A DNA stretch of 64,000 nucleotides, taken from Acanthococcus lagerstroemiae. Its lineage: Eukaryota > Arthropoda > Insecta > Hemiptera > Eriococcidae. Location of the stretch: NCBI GenBank assembly GCA_031841125.1, contig JAJSSI010000014.1:170556-234555 (forward strand), read 5' to 3'. Below, piece by piece: positions 38,184-51,600 of the stretch (position 1 is the first letter of the stretch; each line of letters begins with the position of its first letter). The notes under the pieces are model-generated. The model saw nothing but the letters and a program-made list of their open reading frames with translations, had not been told where the DNA came from and searched no databases. Both the position numbers and the translations under genes were made by a program.

Positions 38184-40323
38184 GCATTTTTTGGGGCGAC
38201 AAAATTTTCGGAGAGCTACGGCGTCGGGGCTGGTGCTAGTTAGTCAATTTTTCGAGACGAATTCGAATCCGTTGTCAAAATTGAGCTAGAGTCATTTTTT
38301 GACCCAAATTGATCAATTTTTCCAACTTTTTCGAGGGTATCTCGGGAACGGAGGGTCGCCGCCAAATTCCAAAAGCGAATTCGAACTCAGCGTGAAAAAT
38401 TGAGTAAGAAACACTCATGAAATCGAAATTTTTGATTTTCTCAAATTTTGAAAATTTTTCCATACTATACATCATGCATTTTTTGGGGCGAAAAAATTTT
38501 CGGAGAGCTACGGCGTCGGGGCTGGTGCTAGTTAGTCAATTTTTCGAGACGAATTCGAATCCGTTGTCAAAATTGAGCTAGAGTCATTTTTTGACCCAAA
38601 TTGATCAATTTTTCCAACTTTTTCGAGGGTATCTCGGGAACGGAGGGTCGCCGCCAAATTCCAAAAGCGAATTCGAACTCAGCGTGAAAAATTGAGTAAG
38701 AAACACTAATGAAATCGAAATTTTTGATTTTCTCAAATTTTGAAAATTTCTCCATACTATACATCATGCATTTTTTGGGGCGAAAAAATTTTCGGAGAGC
38801 TACGGCGTCGGGGCTGGTGCTAGTTAGTCAATTTTTCGAGACGAATTCGAATCCGTTGTCAAAATTGAGCTAGAGTCATTTTTTGACCCAAATTGATCAA
38901 TTTTTCCAACTTTTTCGAGGGTATCTCGGGAACGGAGGGTCGCCGCCAAATTCCAAAAGCGAATTCGAACTCAGCGTGAAAAATTGAGTAAGAAACACTC
39001 ATGAAATCGAAATTTTTGATTTTCTCAAATTTTGAAAATTTCTCCATACTATACATCATGCATTTTTTGGGCGAAAAAATTTTCGGAGAGCTACGGCGTC
39101 GGGGCTGGTGCTAGTTAGTCAATTTTTCGAGACGAATTCGAATCCGTTGTCAAAATTGAGCTAGAGTCATTTTTTGACCCAAATTGATCAATTTTTCCAA
39201 CTTTTTCGAGGGTATCTCGGAACGGAGGGTCGCCGCCAAATTCCAAAAGCGAATTCGAACTCAGCGTGAAAAATTGAGTAAGAAACACTATGAAATCGAA
39301 ATTTTTGATTCTCAAATTTTGAAAATTTCTCCATACTATACATCATGCATTTTTTGGGGCGAAAAAATTTTCGGAGAGCTACGGCGTCGGGGCTGGTGCT
39401 AGTTAGTCAATTTTTCGAGACGAATTCGAATCCGTTGTCAAAATTGAGCTAGAGTCATTTTTTGACCAAATTGATCAATTTTTCCAACTTTTTCGAGGGT
39501 ATCTCGGGAACGGAGGGTCGCCGCCAAATTCCAAAAGCGAATTCGAACTCAGCGTGAAAAATTGAGTAAGAAACACTCATGAAATCGAAATTTTTGATTT
39601 TCTCAAATTTTGAAAATTTTTCCATACTACATCATGCATTTTTTTGGGGCGAAAAAATTTTCGGAGAGCTACGGCGTCGGGGCTGGTGCTAGTTAGTCAA
39701 TTTTTCGAGACGAATTCGAATCCGTTGTCAAAATTGAGCTAGAGTCATTTTTTGACCCAAATTGATCAATTTTTCCAACTTTTTCGAGGGTATCTCGGGA
39801 ACGGAGGGTCGCCGCCAAATTCCAAAAGCGAATTCGAACTCAGCGTGAAAAATTGAGTAAGAAACACTCATGAAATCGAAATTTTTGATTTTCTCAAATT
39901 TTGAAAATTTCTCCATACTACATCATGCATTTTTTGGGGCGAAAAAATTTTCGGAGAGCTACGGCGTCGGGGCTGGTGCTAGTTAGTCAATTTTTCGAGA
40001 CGAATTCGAATCCGTTGTCAAATTTGAGCTAGAGTCATTTTTTGACCCAAATTGATCAATTTTTCCAACTTTTTCGAGGGTATCTCGGGAACGGAGGGTC
40101 GCCGCCAAATTCCAAAAGCGAATTCGAACTCAGCGTGAAAAATTGAGTAAGAAACACTCATGAAATCGAAATTTTTGATTTTCTCAAATTTTGAAAATTT
40201 CTCCATACTACATCATGCATTTTTTGGGGCGAAAAAATTTTCGGAGAGCTACGGCGTCGGGGCTGGTGCTAGTTAGTCAATTTTTCGAGACGAATTCGAA
40301 TCCGTTGTCAAAATGAGCTAGCA

Positions 40324-40335
40324 TTTTTTTTTTTT
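40324..40335. repeat. T12 homopolymer expansion in one unit
   Basis: The normal GAGTCATTTTTTGACCC is replaced here by GCA, twelve T and CCCC, and one T is also missing from AAAATTGAGC just upstream. It is the longest T-run I see in the array. It may be a slippage event or a consensus error. Confidence 0.75.
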
Positions 40336-43300
40336 CCCCAAATTGATCAATTTTTCCACTTTTTCGAGGGTATCTCGGGAACGGAGGGTCGCCGCCAAAT
40401 TCCAAAAGCGAATTCGAACTCAGCGTGAAAAATTGAGTAAGAAACACTCATGAAATCGAAATTTTTGATTTTCTCAAATTTTGAAAATTTCTCCATACTA
40501 TACATCATGCATTTTTTGGGGCGAAAAAATTTCGGAGAGCTACGGCGTCGGGGCTGGTGCTAGTTAGTCAATTTTTCGAGACGAATTCGAATCCGTTGTC
40601 AAAATTGAGCTAGAGTCATTTTTTGACCCAAATTGATCAATTTTTCCAACTTTTCGAGGGTATCTCGGAACGGAGGGTCGCCGCCAAATTCCAAAAGCGA
40701 ATTCGAACTCAGCGTGAAAAATTGAGTAAGAAACACTCATGAAATCGAAATTTTTGATTTTCTCAAATTTTGAAAATTTCTCCATACTATACATCATGCA
40801 TTTTTTGGGCGAAAAAATTTTCGGAGAGAGCTACGGCGTCGGGGCTGGTGCTAGTTAGTCAATTTTTCGAGACGAATTCGAATCCGTTGTCAAAATTGAG
40901 CTAGAGTCATTTTTTGACCCAAATTGATCAATTTTTCCCACTTTTTCGAGGGTATCTCGGGAACGGAGGGTCGCCGCCAAATTCCAAAAGCGAATTCGAA
41001 CTCAGCGTGAAAAATTGAGTAAGAAACACTCATGAAATCGAAATTTTGATTTTCTCAAATTTTGAAAATTTCTCCATACTATACATCATGCATTTTTTTG
41101 GGGCGAAAAAATTTTCGGAGAGCTACGGCGTCGGGGCTGGTGCTAGTTAGTCAATTTTTCGAGACGAATTCGAATCCGTTGTCAAAATTGAGCTAGAGTC
41201 ATTTTTGACCCAAATTGATCAATTTTTCCAACTTTTTCGAGGGTATCTCGGGAACGGAGGGTCGCCGCCAAATTCCAAAAGCGAATTCGAACTCAGCGTG
41301 AAAAATTGAGTAAGAAACACTCATGAAATCGAAATTTTGATTTTCTCAAATTTTGAAAATTTCTCCATACTCAACATGCATTTTTTGGGCGAAAAAATTT
41401 TCGGAGAGCTACGGCGTCGGGCTGGTGCTAGTTAGTCAATTTTTCGAGACGAATTCGAATCCGTTGTCAAAATTGAGCTAGAGTCATTTTTTGACCCAAA
41501 TTGATCAATTTTTCCAACTTTTTCGAGGGTATCTCGGGAACGGAGGGTCGCCGCCAAATTCCAAAAGCGAATTCGAACTCAGCGTGAAAAATTGAGTAAG
41601 AAACACTCATGAAATCGAAATTTTTGATTTTCTCAAATTTTGAAAATTTCTCCATACATACATCATGCATTTTTTGGGGCGAAAAAATTTTCGGAGAGCT
41701 ACGGCGTCGGGCTGGTGCTAGTTAGTCAATTTTTCGAGACGAATTCGAATCCGTTGTCAAAATTGAGCTAGAGTCATTTTTTGACCCAAATTGATCAATT
41801 TTTCCAACTTTTTCGAGGGTATCTCGGGAACGGAGGGTCGCCGCCAAATTCCAAAAGCGAATTCGAACTCAGCGTGAAAAATTGAGTAAGAAACACTCAT
41901 GAAATCGAAATTTTTGATTTTCTCAAATTTTGAAAATTTCTCCATACTATACATCATGCATTTTTTGGGGCGAAAAAATTTTCGGAGAGCTACGGCGTCG
42001 GGGCTGGTGCTAGTTAGTCAATTTTTCGAGACGAATTCGAATCCGTTGTCAAAATTGAGCTAGAGTCATTTTTTGACCCAAATTGATCAATTTTTCCAAC
42101 TTTTTCGAGGGTATCTCGGGAACGGAGGGTCGCCGCCAAATTCCAAAAGCGAATTCGAACTCAGCGTGAAAAATTGAGTAAGAAACACTCATGAAATCGA
42201 ATTTTTGATTTTCTCAAATTTTGAAAATTTCTCCATACTATACATCATGCATTTTTTGGGGCGAAAAAATTTTCGGAGAGCTACGGCGTCGGGGCTGGTG
42301 CTAGTTAGTCAATTTTTCGAGACGAATTCGAATCCGTTGTCAAAATTGAGCTAGAGTCATTTTTTGACCCAAATTGATCAATTTTTCCAACTTTTTCGAG
42401 GGTATCTCGGGAACGGAGGGTCGCCGCAAATTCCAAAAGCGAATTCGAACTCAGCGTGAAAAATTGAGTAAGAAACACTCATGAAATCGAAATTTTTGAT
42501 TTTCTCAAATTTTGAAAATTTTCCATACTATACATCATGCATTTTTTTGTTGGCGAAAAAATTTTCGGAGAGCTACGGCGTCGGGCTGGTGCTAGTTAGT
42601 CAATTTTTCGAGACGAATTCGAATCCGTTGTCAAAATTGAGCTAGAGTCATTTTTTGACCCAAATTGATCAATTTTTCCAACTTTTTCGAGGGTATCTCG
42701 GAACGGAGGGTCGCCGCCAAATTCCAAAAGCGAATTCGAACTCAGCGTGAAAAATTGAGTAAGAAACACTCATGAATCGAAATTTTTGATTTTCTCAAAT
42801 TTTGAAAATTTCTCCATACTACATCATGCATTTTTTGGGCGAAAAAATTTTCGGAGAGCTACGGCGTCGGGGCTGGTGCTAGTTAGTCAATTTTTCGAGA
42901 CGAATTCGAATCCGTTGTCAAAATTGAGCTAGAGTCATTTTTTGACCCAAATTGATCAATTTTTCCAACTTTTTCGAGGGTATCTCGGGAACGGAGGGTC
43001 GCCGCCAAATTCCAAAAGCGAATTCGAACTCAGCGTGAAAAATTGAGTAAGAAACACTCATGAATTCGAAATTTTTGATTTTCTCAAATTTTGAAAATTT
43101 CTCCATACTATACATCATGCATTTTTTGGGCGAAAAAATTTTCGGAGAGCTACGGCGTCGGGGCTGGTGCTAGTTAGTCAATTTTTCGAGACGAATTCGA
43201 ATCCGTTGTCAAAATTGAGCTAGAGTCATTTTTTGACCCAAATTGATCAATTTTTCCAACTTTTTCGAGGGTATCTCGGGAACGGAGGGTCGCCGCCAAA

Positions 43301-43706
43301 TTCCAAAAGCGAATTCGAACTCAGCGTGAAAAATTGAGTAAGAAACACTCATGAATTCGAAATTTTTGATTTTCTCAAATTTTGAAAATTTCTCCATACT
43401 ATACATCATGCATTTTTTGGGGCGAAAAAATTTTCGGAGAGCTACGGCGTCGGGGCTGGTGCTAGTTAGTCAATTTTTCGAGACGAATTCGAATCCGTTG
43501 TCAAAATTGAGCTAGAGTCATTTTTTGACCCAAATTGATCAATTTTTCCAACTTTTTCGAGGGTATCTCGGAACGGAGGGTCGCCCCAAATCCAAAAGCG
43601 AATTCGAACTCAGCGTGAAAAATTGAGTAAGAAACACTAATGAATTCGAAATTTTTGATTTTCTCAAATTTTGAAAATTTCTCCATACTATAATACATCA
43701 TGCATT

Positions 43707-43720
43707 TTTTGTTTTGGGGC
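43707..43720. repeat. GTTTT insertion at the variable T-run/GGGG junction
   Basis: The junction reads TTTTTTGTTTTGGGGC in place of TTTTTTGGGGC. A few bases upstream the unit also has TATAATACATC in place of TATACATC. Other altered versions of this junction lie near 9438, 10312, 42547, 50956 and 61416, and at the four TGTTCTAG sites, making it a repeated site of change. Confidence 0.75.
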
Positions 43721-46700
43721 GAAAAAATTCTCGGAGAGCTACGGCGTCGGGGCTGGTGCTAGTTAGTCAATTTTTCGAGACGAATTCGAATCCGTTGTCA
43801 AAATTGAGCTAGAGACATTTTTTGACCCAAATTGATCAATTTTTCCAAATTTCGAGGGTATCTCGGGAACGGAGGGTCGCCGCCAAATTCCAAAAGCGAA
43901 TTCGAACTCAGCGTGAAAAATTGAGTAAGAAACACTCATGAAATCGAAATTTTTGATTTTCTCAAATTTTGAAAATTTCTCCATACTCATCATGTCATTT
44001 TTTGGGCGAAAAAATTTTCGGAGAGCTACGGCGTCGGGCTGGTGCTAGTTAGTCAATTTTTCGAGACGAATTCGAATCCGTTGTCAAAATTGAGCTAGAG
44101 TCATTTTTTGACCCAAATTGATCAATTTTTCCAACTTTTTCGAGGGTATCTCGGGAACGGAGGGTCGCCGCCAAATTCCAAAAGCGAATTCGAACTCAGC
44201 GTGAAAAATTGAGTAAGAAACACTCATGAAATCGAAATTTTTGATTTTCTCAAATTTTGAAAATTTCTCCATACTACATCATGCATTTTTTGGGGCGAAA
44301 AAATTTTCGGAGAGCTACGGCGTCGGGCTGGTGCTAGTTAGTCAATTTTTCGAGACGAATTCGAATCCGTTGTCAAAATTGAGCTAGAGTCATTTTTTGA
44401 CCCAAATTGATCAATTTTTCCAACTTTTTCGAGGGTATCTCGGGAACGGAGGGTCGCCGCCAAATTCCAAAAGCGAATTCGAACTCAGCGTGAAAAATTG
44501 AGTAAGAAACACTCATGAAATCGAAATTTTTGATTTTCTCAAATTTTGAAATTTCTCCATACTATACATCATGCATTTTGGGGCGAAAAAATTTTCGGAG
44601 AGCTACGGCGTCGGGGCTGGTGCTAGTTAGTCAATTTTTCGAGACGAATTCGAATCCGTTGTCAAAATTGAGCTAGAGTCATTTTTTGACCCAAATTGAT
44701 CAATTTTTCCAACTTTTTCGAGGGTATCTCGGAACGGAGGGTCGCCGCCAAATTCCAAAAGCGAATTCGAACTCAGCGTGAAAAATTGAGTAAGAAACAC
44801 TCATGAAATCGAAATTTTTGATTTTCTCAAATTTTGAAAATTTCTCCATACTATACATCATGCATTTTTTGGGGCGAAAAAATTTTCGGAGAGCTACGGC
44901 GTCGGGCTGGTGCTAGTTAGTCAATTTTTCGAGACGAATTCGAATCCGTTGTCAAAATTGAGCTAGAGTCATTTTTTGACCCAAATTGATCATTTTTCCA
45001 ACTTTTTCGAGGGTATCTCGGGAACGGAGGGTCGCCGCCAAATTCCAAAAGCGAATTCGAACTCAGCGTGAAAAATTGAGTAAGAAACACTCATGAAATC
45101 GAAATTTTTGATTTTCTCAATTTTGAAAATTTCTCCATACTATACATCATGCATTTTTTGGGGCGAAAAAATTTTCGGAGAGCTACGGCGTCGGGCTGGT
45201 GCTAGTTAGTCAATTTTTCGAGACGAATTCGAATCCGTTGTCAAAATTGAGCTAGAGTCATTTTTTGACCCAAATTGATCAATTTTTCCAACTTTTTCGA
45301 GGGTATCTCGGGAACGGAGGGTCGCCGCCAAATTCCAAAAGCGAATTCGAACTCAGCGTGAAAAATTGAGTAAGAAACACTCATGAAATCGAAATTTTTG
45401 ATTTTCTCAAATTTTGAAAATTTCTCCATACTATACATCATGCATTTTTTTGGGGCGAAAAAATTTCGGAGAGCTACGGCGTCGGGGCTGGTGCTAGTTA
45501 GTCAATTTTTCGAGACGAATTCGAATCCGTTGTCAAAATTGAGCTAGAGTCATTTTTTGACCCAAATTGATCAATTTTTCCAACTTTTTCGAGGGTATCT
45601 CGGGAACGGAGGGTCGCCGCCAAATTCCAAAAGCGAATTCGAACTCAGCGTGAAAAATTGAGTAAGAAACACTCATGAATTCGAAATTTTTGATTTTCTC
45701 AAATTTTGAAAATTTCTCCATACTACATCATCAGCATTTTTTTTTGGCGAAAAAATTTTCGGAGAGCTACGGCGTCGGGCTGGTGCTAGTTAGTCAATTT
45801 TTCGAGACGAATTCGAATCCGTTGTCAAAATTGAGCTAGAGTCATTTTTTGACCCAAATTGATCAATTTTCCAACTTTTTCGAGGGTATCTCGGGAACGG
45901 AGGGTCGCCGCCAAATTCCAAAAGCGAATTCGAACTCAGCGTGAAAAATTGAGTAAGAAACACTCATGAAATCGAAATTTTTGATTTTCTCAAATTTTGA
46001 AAATTTCTCCATATACATCATGCATTTTTTGGGGCGAAAAAATTTTCGGAGAGCTACGGCGTCGGGGCTGGTGCTAGTTAGTCAATTTTTCGAGACGAAT
46101 TCGAATCCGTTGTCAAAATTGAGCTAGAGTCATTTTTTGACCCAAATTGATCAATTTTTCCAACTTTTTCGAGGGTATCTCGGGAACGGAGGGTCGCCGC
46201 CAAATTCCAAAAGCGAATTCGAACTCAGCGTGAAAAATTGAGTAAGAAACACTCATGAAATCGAAATTTTTGATTTTCTCAAATTTTGAAAATTTCTCCA
46301 TACTATACATCATGCATTTTTTGGGCGAAAAAATTTTCGGAGAGCTACGGCGTCGGGGCTGGTGCTAGTTAGTCAATTTTTCGAGACGAATTCGAATCCG
46401 TTGTCAAATTTGAGCTAGAGTCATTTTTTGACCCAAATTGATCAATTTTTCCAACTTTTTCGAGGGTATCTCGGGAACGGAGTCGCCGCCAAATTCCAAA
46501 AGCGAATTCGAACTCAGCGTGAAAAATTGAGTAAGAAACACTCATGAAATCGAAATTTTTTATTTTCTCAAATTTTGAAAATTTCTCCATACTATACATC
46601 ATGCATTTTTTGGGGCGAAAAAATTTTCGGAGAGCTACGGCGTCGGGGCTGGTGCTAGTTAGTCAATTTTTCGAGACGAATTCGAATCCGTTGTCAAAAT

Positions 46701-48602
46701 TGAGCTAGAGTCATTTTTTGACCCAAATTGATCAATTTTTCCAACTTTTTCGAGGGTATCTCGGGAACGGAGGGTCGCCGCCAAATTCCAAAAGCGAATT
46801 CGAACTCAGCGTGAAAAATTGAGTAAGAAACACTCATGAAATCGAAATTTTTGATTTTCTCAAATTTTGAAAATTTCTCCATACTATACATCATGCATTT
46901 TTTGGGGCGAAAAAATTTTCGGAGAGCTACGGCGTCGGGGCTGGTGCTAGTTAGTCAATTTTTCGAGACGAATTCGAATCCGTTGTCAAAATTGAGCTAG
47001 AGTCATTTTTTGACCCAAATTGATCAATTTTTCCAACTTTTCGAGGGTATCTCGGGAACGGAGGGTCGCCGCCAAATTCCAAAAGCGAATTCGAACTCAG
47101 CGTGAAAAATTGAGTAAGAAACACTCATGAAATCGAAATTTTTGATTTTCTCAAATTTTGAAAATTTCTCCATACTATACATCATGCATTTTTTGGGGCG
47201 AAAAATTTTCGGAGAGCTACGGCGTCGGGCTGGTGCTAGTTAGTCAATTTTTCGAGACGAATTCGAATCCGTTGTCAAAATTGAGCTAGAGTCATTTTTT
47301 GACCCAAATTGATCAATTTTTCCAACTTTTTCGAGGTATCTCGGAACGGAGGGTCGCCGCCAAATTCAAAAGCGAATTCGAACTCAGCGTGAAAAATTGA
47401 GTAAGAAACACTCATGAAATCGAAATTTTTGATTTTCTCAAATTTTGAAAATTTCTCCATACTACATCATGCATTTTTTGGGCGAAAAAATTTTCGGAGA
47501 GCTACGGCGTCGGGGCTGGTGCTAGTTAGTCAATTTTTCGAGACGAATTCGAATCCGTTGTCAAAATTGAGCTAGAGTCATTTTTGACCCAAATTGATCA
47601 ATTTTTCCAACTTTTTCGAGGGTATCTCGGGAACGGAGGGTCGCCGCCAAATTCCAAAAGCGAATTCGAACTCAGCGTGAAAAATTGAGTAAGAAACACT
47701 CATGAAATCGAAATTTTGATTTTCTCAAATTTTGAAAATTTCTCCATACTATATCATGCATTTTGGGGCGAAAAAAATTTCGGAGAGCTACGGCGTCGGG
47801 GCTGGTGCTAGTTAGTCAATTTTTCGAGACGAATTCGAATCCGTTGTCAAAATTGAGCTAGAGTCATTTTTGACCCAAATTGATCAATTTTTCCAACTTT
47901 TTCGAGGGTATCTCGGGAACGGAGGGTCGCCGCCAAATTCCAAAAGCGAATTCGAACTCAGCGTGAAAAATTGAGTAAGAAACACTCATGAAATCGAAAT
48001 TTTTGATTTTTCTCAAATTTTGAAAATTTCTCCATACTATACATCATGCATTTTTTGGGCGAAAAAATTTTCGGAGAGCTACGGCGTCGGGGCTGGTGCT
48101 AGTTAGTCAATTTTTCGAGACGAATTCGAATCCGTTGTCAAAATTGAGCTAGAGTCATTTTTTGACCCAAATTGATCAATTTTTCCAACTTTTCGAGGGT
48201 ATCTCGGGAACGGAGGGTCGCCGCCAAATTCCAAAAGCGAATTCGAACTCAGCGTGAAAAATTGAGTAAGAAACACTCATGAAATCGAAATTTTTGATTT
48301 TCTCAAATTTTGAAAATTTCTCCATACTATACATCATGCATTTTTTGGGCGAAAAAATTTTCGGAGAGCTACGGCGTCGGGGCTGGTGCTAGTTAGTCAA
48401 TTTTTCGAGACGAATTCGAATCCGTTGTCAAAATTGAGCTAGAGTCATTTTTTGACCCAAATTGATCAATTTTTCCAACTTTTTCGAGGGTATCTCGGGA
48501 ACGGAGGGTCGCCGCCAAATTCCAAAAGCGAATTCGAACTCAGCGTGAAAAATTGAGTAAGAAACACTCATGAAATCGAAATTTTTGATTTTCTCAAATT
48601 TT

Positions 48603-48648
48603 GAAAATTCCTTCATACTATACATCAGGCATTTTTTGGGGCGACAAA
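48603..48648. repeat. Three-variant haplotype shared with the forward block
   Basis: This unit has CTTCATAC in place of CTCCATAC, CAGGCAT in place of CATGCAT, and GCGACAAAA in place of GCGAAAAAA. All three together occur once more, reverse-complemented, at about 2156-2193 in the forward block. It also has one extra C, reading AATTCCTTC. Confidence 0.8.
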
Positions 48649-51600
48649 ATTTTCGGAGAGCTACGGCGTCGGGGCTGGTGCTAGTTAGTCAATTTTTCGA
48701 GACGAATTCGAATCCGTTGTCAAAATTGAGCTAGAGTCATATTTTGACCCAAATTGATCAATTTTTCCAACATTTTCGAGGGTATCTCGGGAACGGAGGG
48801 TCGCCGCCAAATTCCAAAAGCGAATTCGAACTCAGCGTGAAAAATTGAGTAAGAAACACTCATGAAATCGAAATTTTTGATTTTCTCAAATTTTGAAAAT
48901 TTCTCCATACTATACATCATGCATTTTTTGGGGCGAAAAAATTTTCGGAGAGCTACGGCGTCGGAGCTGGTGCTAGTTAGTCAATTTTTCGAGACGAATT
49001 CGAATCCGTTGTCAAAATTGAGCTAGAGTCATTTTTTGACCCAAATTGATCAATTTTTCCAACTTTTTCGAGGGTATCTCGGGAACGGAGGGTCGCCGCC
49101 AAATTCCAAAAGCGAATTCGAACTCAGCGTGAAAAATTGAGTAAGAAACACTCATGAAATCGAAATTTTTGATTTTCTCAAATTTTGAAAATTTCTCCAT
49201 ACTATACATCATGCATTTTTTGGGGCGAAAAAATTTTCGGAGAGCTACGGCGTCGGGGCTGGTGCTAGTTAGTCAATTTTTCGAGACGAATTCGAATCCG
49301 TTGTCAAAATTGAGCTAGAGTCATTTTTTGACCCAAATTGATCAATTTTTCCAACTTTTTCGAGGGTATCTCGGGACCGGAGGGTCGCCGCCAAATTCCA
49401 AAAGCGAATTCGAACTCAGCGTGAAAAATTGAGTAAGAAACACTCATGAAATCGAAATTTTTGATTTTCTCAAATTTTGAAAATTTCTCCATACTATACA
49501 TCATGCATTTTTTTAGGGCGAAAAAATTTTCGGAGAGCTACGGGTCGGGCTGGTGCTAGTTAGTCAATTTTTCGAGACGAATTCGAATCCGTTGTCAAAA
49601 TTGAGCTAGAGTCATTTTTTGACCCAAATTGATCAATTTTTCCAACTTTTTCGAGGTATCTCGGGAACGGAGGGTCGCCGCCAAATTCCACAAAGCGAAT
49701 TCGAACTCAGCGTGAAAAATTGAGTAAGAAACACTCATGAAATCGAAATTTTTGATTTTCTCAAATTTTGAAAATTTCTCCATACTATACATCATGCATT
49801 TTTTGGGGCGAAAAAAATTTCGGAGAGCTACGGCGTCGGCTGGTGCTAGTTAGTCAATTTTTCGAGACGAATTCGAATCCGTTGTCAAAATTGAGCTAGA
49901 GTCATTTTTTGACCCAAATTGATCAATTTTTCCACTTTTTCGAGGGTATCTCGGAACGGAGGGTCGCCGCCAAATTCCAAAGCGAATTCGAACTCAGCGT
50001 GAAAAATTGAGTAAGAAACACTCATGAATTCGAAATTTTTGATTTCTCAAATTTTGAAAATTTCTCCATACTATACATCATGCATTTTTTGGGGCGAAAA
50101 AATTTTCGGAGAGCTACGGCGTCGGGCTGGTGCTAGTTAGTCAATTTTTCGAGACGAATTCGAATCCGTTGTCAAAATTGAGCTAGAGTCATTTTTTGAC
50201 CCAAATTGATCAATTTTTCCAACTTTTTGAGGGTATCTCGGAACGGAGGGTCGCCGCCAAAATCCAAAACGAATTCGAACTCAGCGTGAAAAATTGAGTA
50301 AGAAACACTCATGAAATCGAAATTTTTGATTTTCTCAAATTTTGAAAATTTCTCCATACTATACATCATGCATTTTTTGGGGCAAAAAATTTTCGGAGAG
50401 CTACGGCGTCGGGGCTGGTGCTAGTTAGTCAATTTTTCGAGACGAATTCGAATCCGTTGTCAAAATTGAGCTAGAGTCATTTTTTGACCCAAATTGATCA
50501 ATTTTTCCACTTTTTCGAGGGTATCTCGGAACGGAGGGTCGCCGCCAAATTCCAAAAGCGAATTCGAACTCAGCGTGAAAAATTGAGTAAGAAACACTCA
50601 TGAAATCGAAATTTTTGATTTTCTCAAATTTTGAAAATTTCTCCATACTTTACATCATGCATTTTTTGGGACGAAAAAAATTTTCGGAGAGCTACGGCGT
50701 CGGGGCTGGTGCTAGTTAGTCAATTTTTCGAGACGAATTCGAATCCGTTGTCAAATTTGAGCTAGAGTCATTTTTTGACCCAAATTGATCAATTTTTCCA
50801 ACTTTTTCGAGGGTATCTCGGGAACGGAGGGTCGCCGCCAAATTCCAAAAGCGAATTCGAACTCAGCGTGAAAAATTGAGTAAGAAACACTCATGAAATC
50901 GAAATTTTTGATTTTCTCAAATTTTGAAAATTTCTCATACTACATCATGCATTTTTTTGTTGGGCGAAAAAATTTTCGGAGAGCTACGCGTCGGGCTGTG
51001 CTAGTTAGTCAATTTTTCGAGACGAATTCGAATCCGTTGTCAAAATTGAGCTAGAGTCATTTTTTGACCCAAATTGATCAATTTTTCAACTTTTTCGAGG
51101 TATCTCGAACGGAGGGTCGCCGCCAAATTCCAAAAGCGAATTCGAACTCAGCGTGAAAAATTGAGTAAGAAACACTCATGAAATCGAAATTTTTGATTTT
51201 CTCAAATTTTGAAAATTTCTCCATACTACATCATGCATTTTTTGGGCGAAAAAATTTTCGGAGAGCTAACGGCGTCGGCTGGTGCTAGTTAGTCAATTTT
51301 TCGAGACGAATTCGAATCCGTTGTCAAAATTGAGCTAGAGTCATTTTTTTGACCCAAATTGATCAATTTTTCCAACTTTTTCGAGGTATCTCGGGAACGG
51401 AGGGTCGCCGCCAAATTCAAAAGCGAATTCGAACTCAGCGTGAAAAATTGAGTAAGAAACACTCATGAAATCGAAATTTTTGATTTTCTCAAATTTTGAA
51501 ATTTCTCCATACTACATCATGCATTTTTTGGGCGAAAAAAATTTCGGAGAGCTACGGCGTCGGGGCTGGTGCTAGTTAGTCAATTTTTCGAGACGAATTC

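Larger units (their letters stand above)
35043..50428 (-). repeat. 292-bp satellite array, intermediate layer (about 53 units)
   Basis: Continuous reverse-orientation units with more indels than the core but fewer substitutions than the outer layers. Typical of this layer are loss of TAT, giving CATACTACATCATG, and neighbouring units that share a private change, such as TTTCACCC at 37425, 37717 and 38009, three consecutive CATACTACATC units near 39625, 39914 and 40207, and an extra GAATTC in three units near 43072, 43353 and 43642. These clusters suggest spread by short-range exchange. No gene or non-satellite DNA is seen. Confidence 0.95.

Noticed and set aside
39184..39402. Open frame of 72 codons on the + strand (also 51645-51869, 11693-11881, 59027-59215)
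   Set aside because: Antisense frames of the satellite opened by local indels; not conserved between units.
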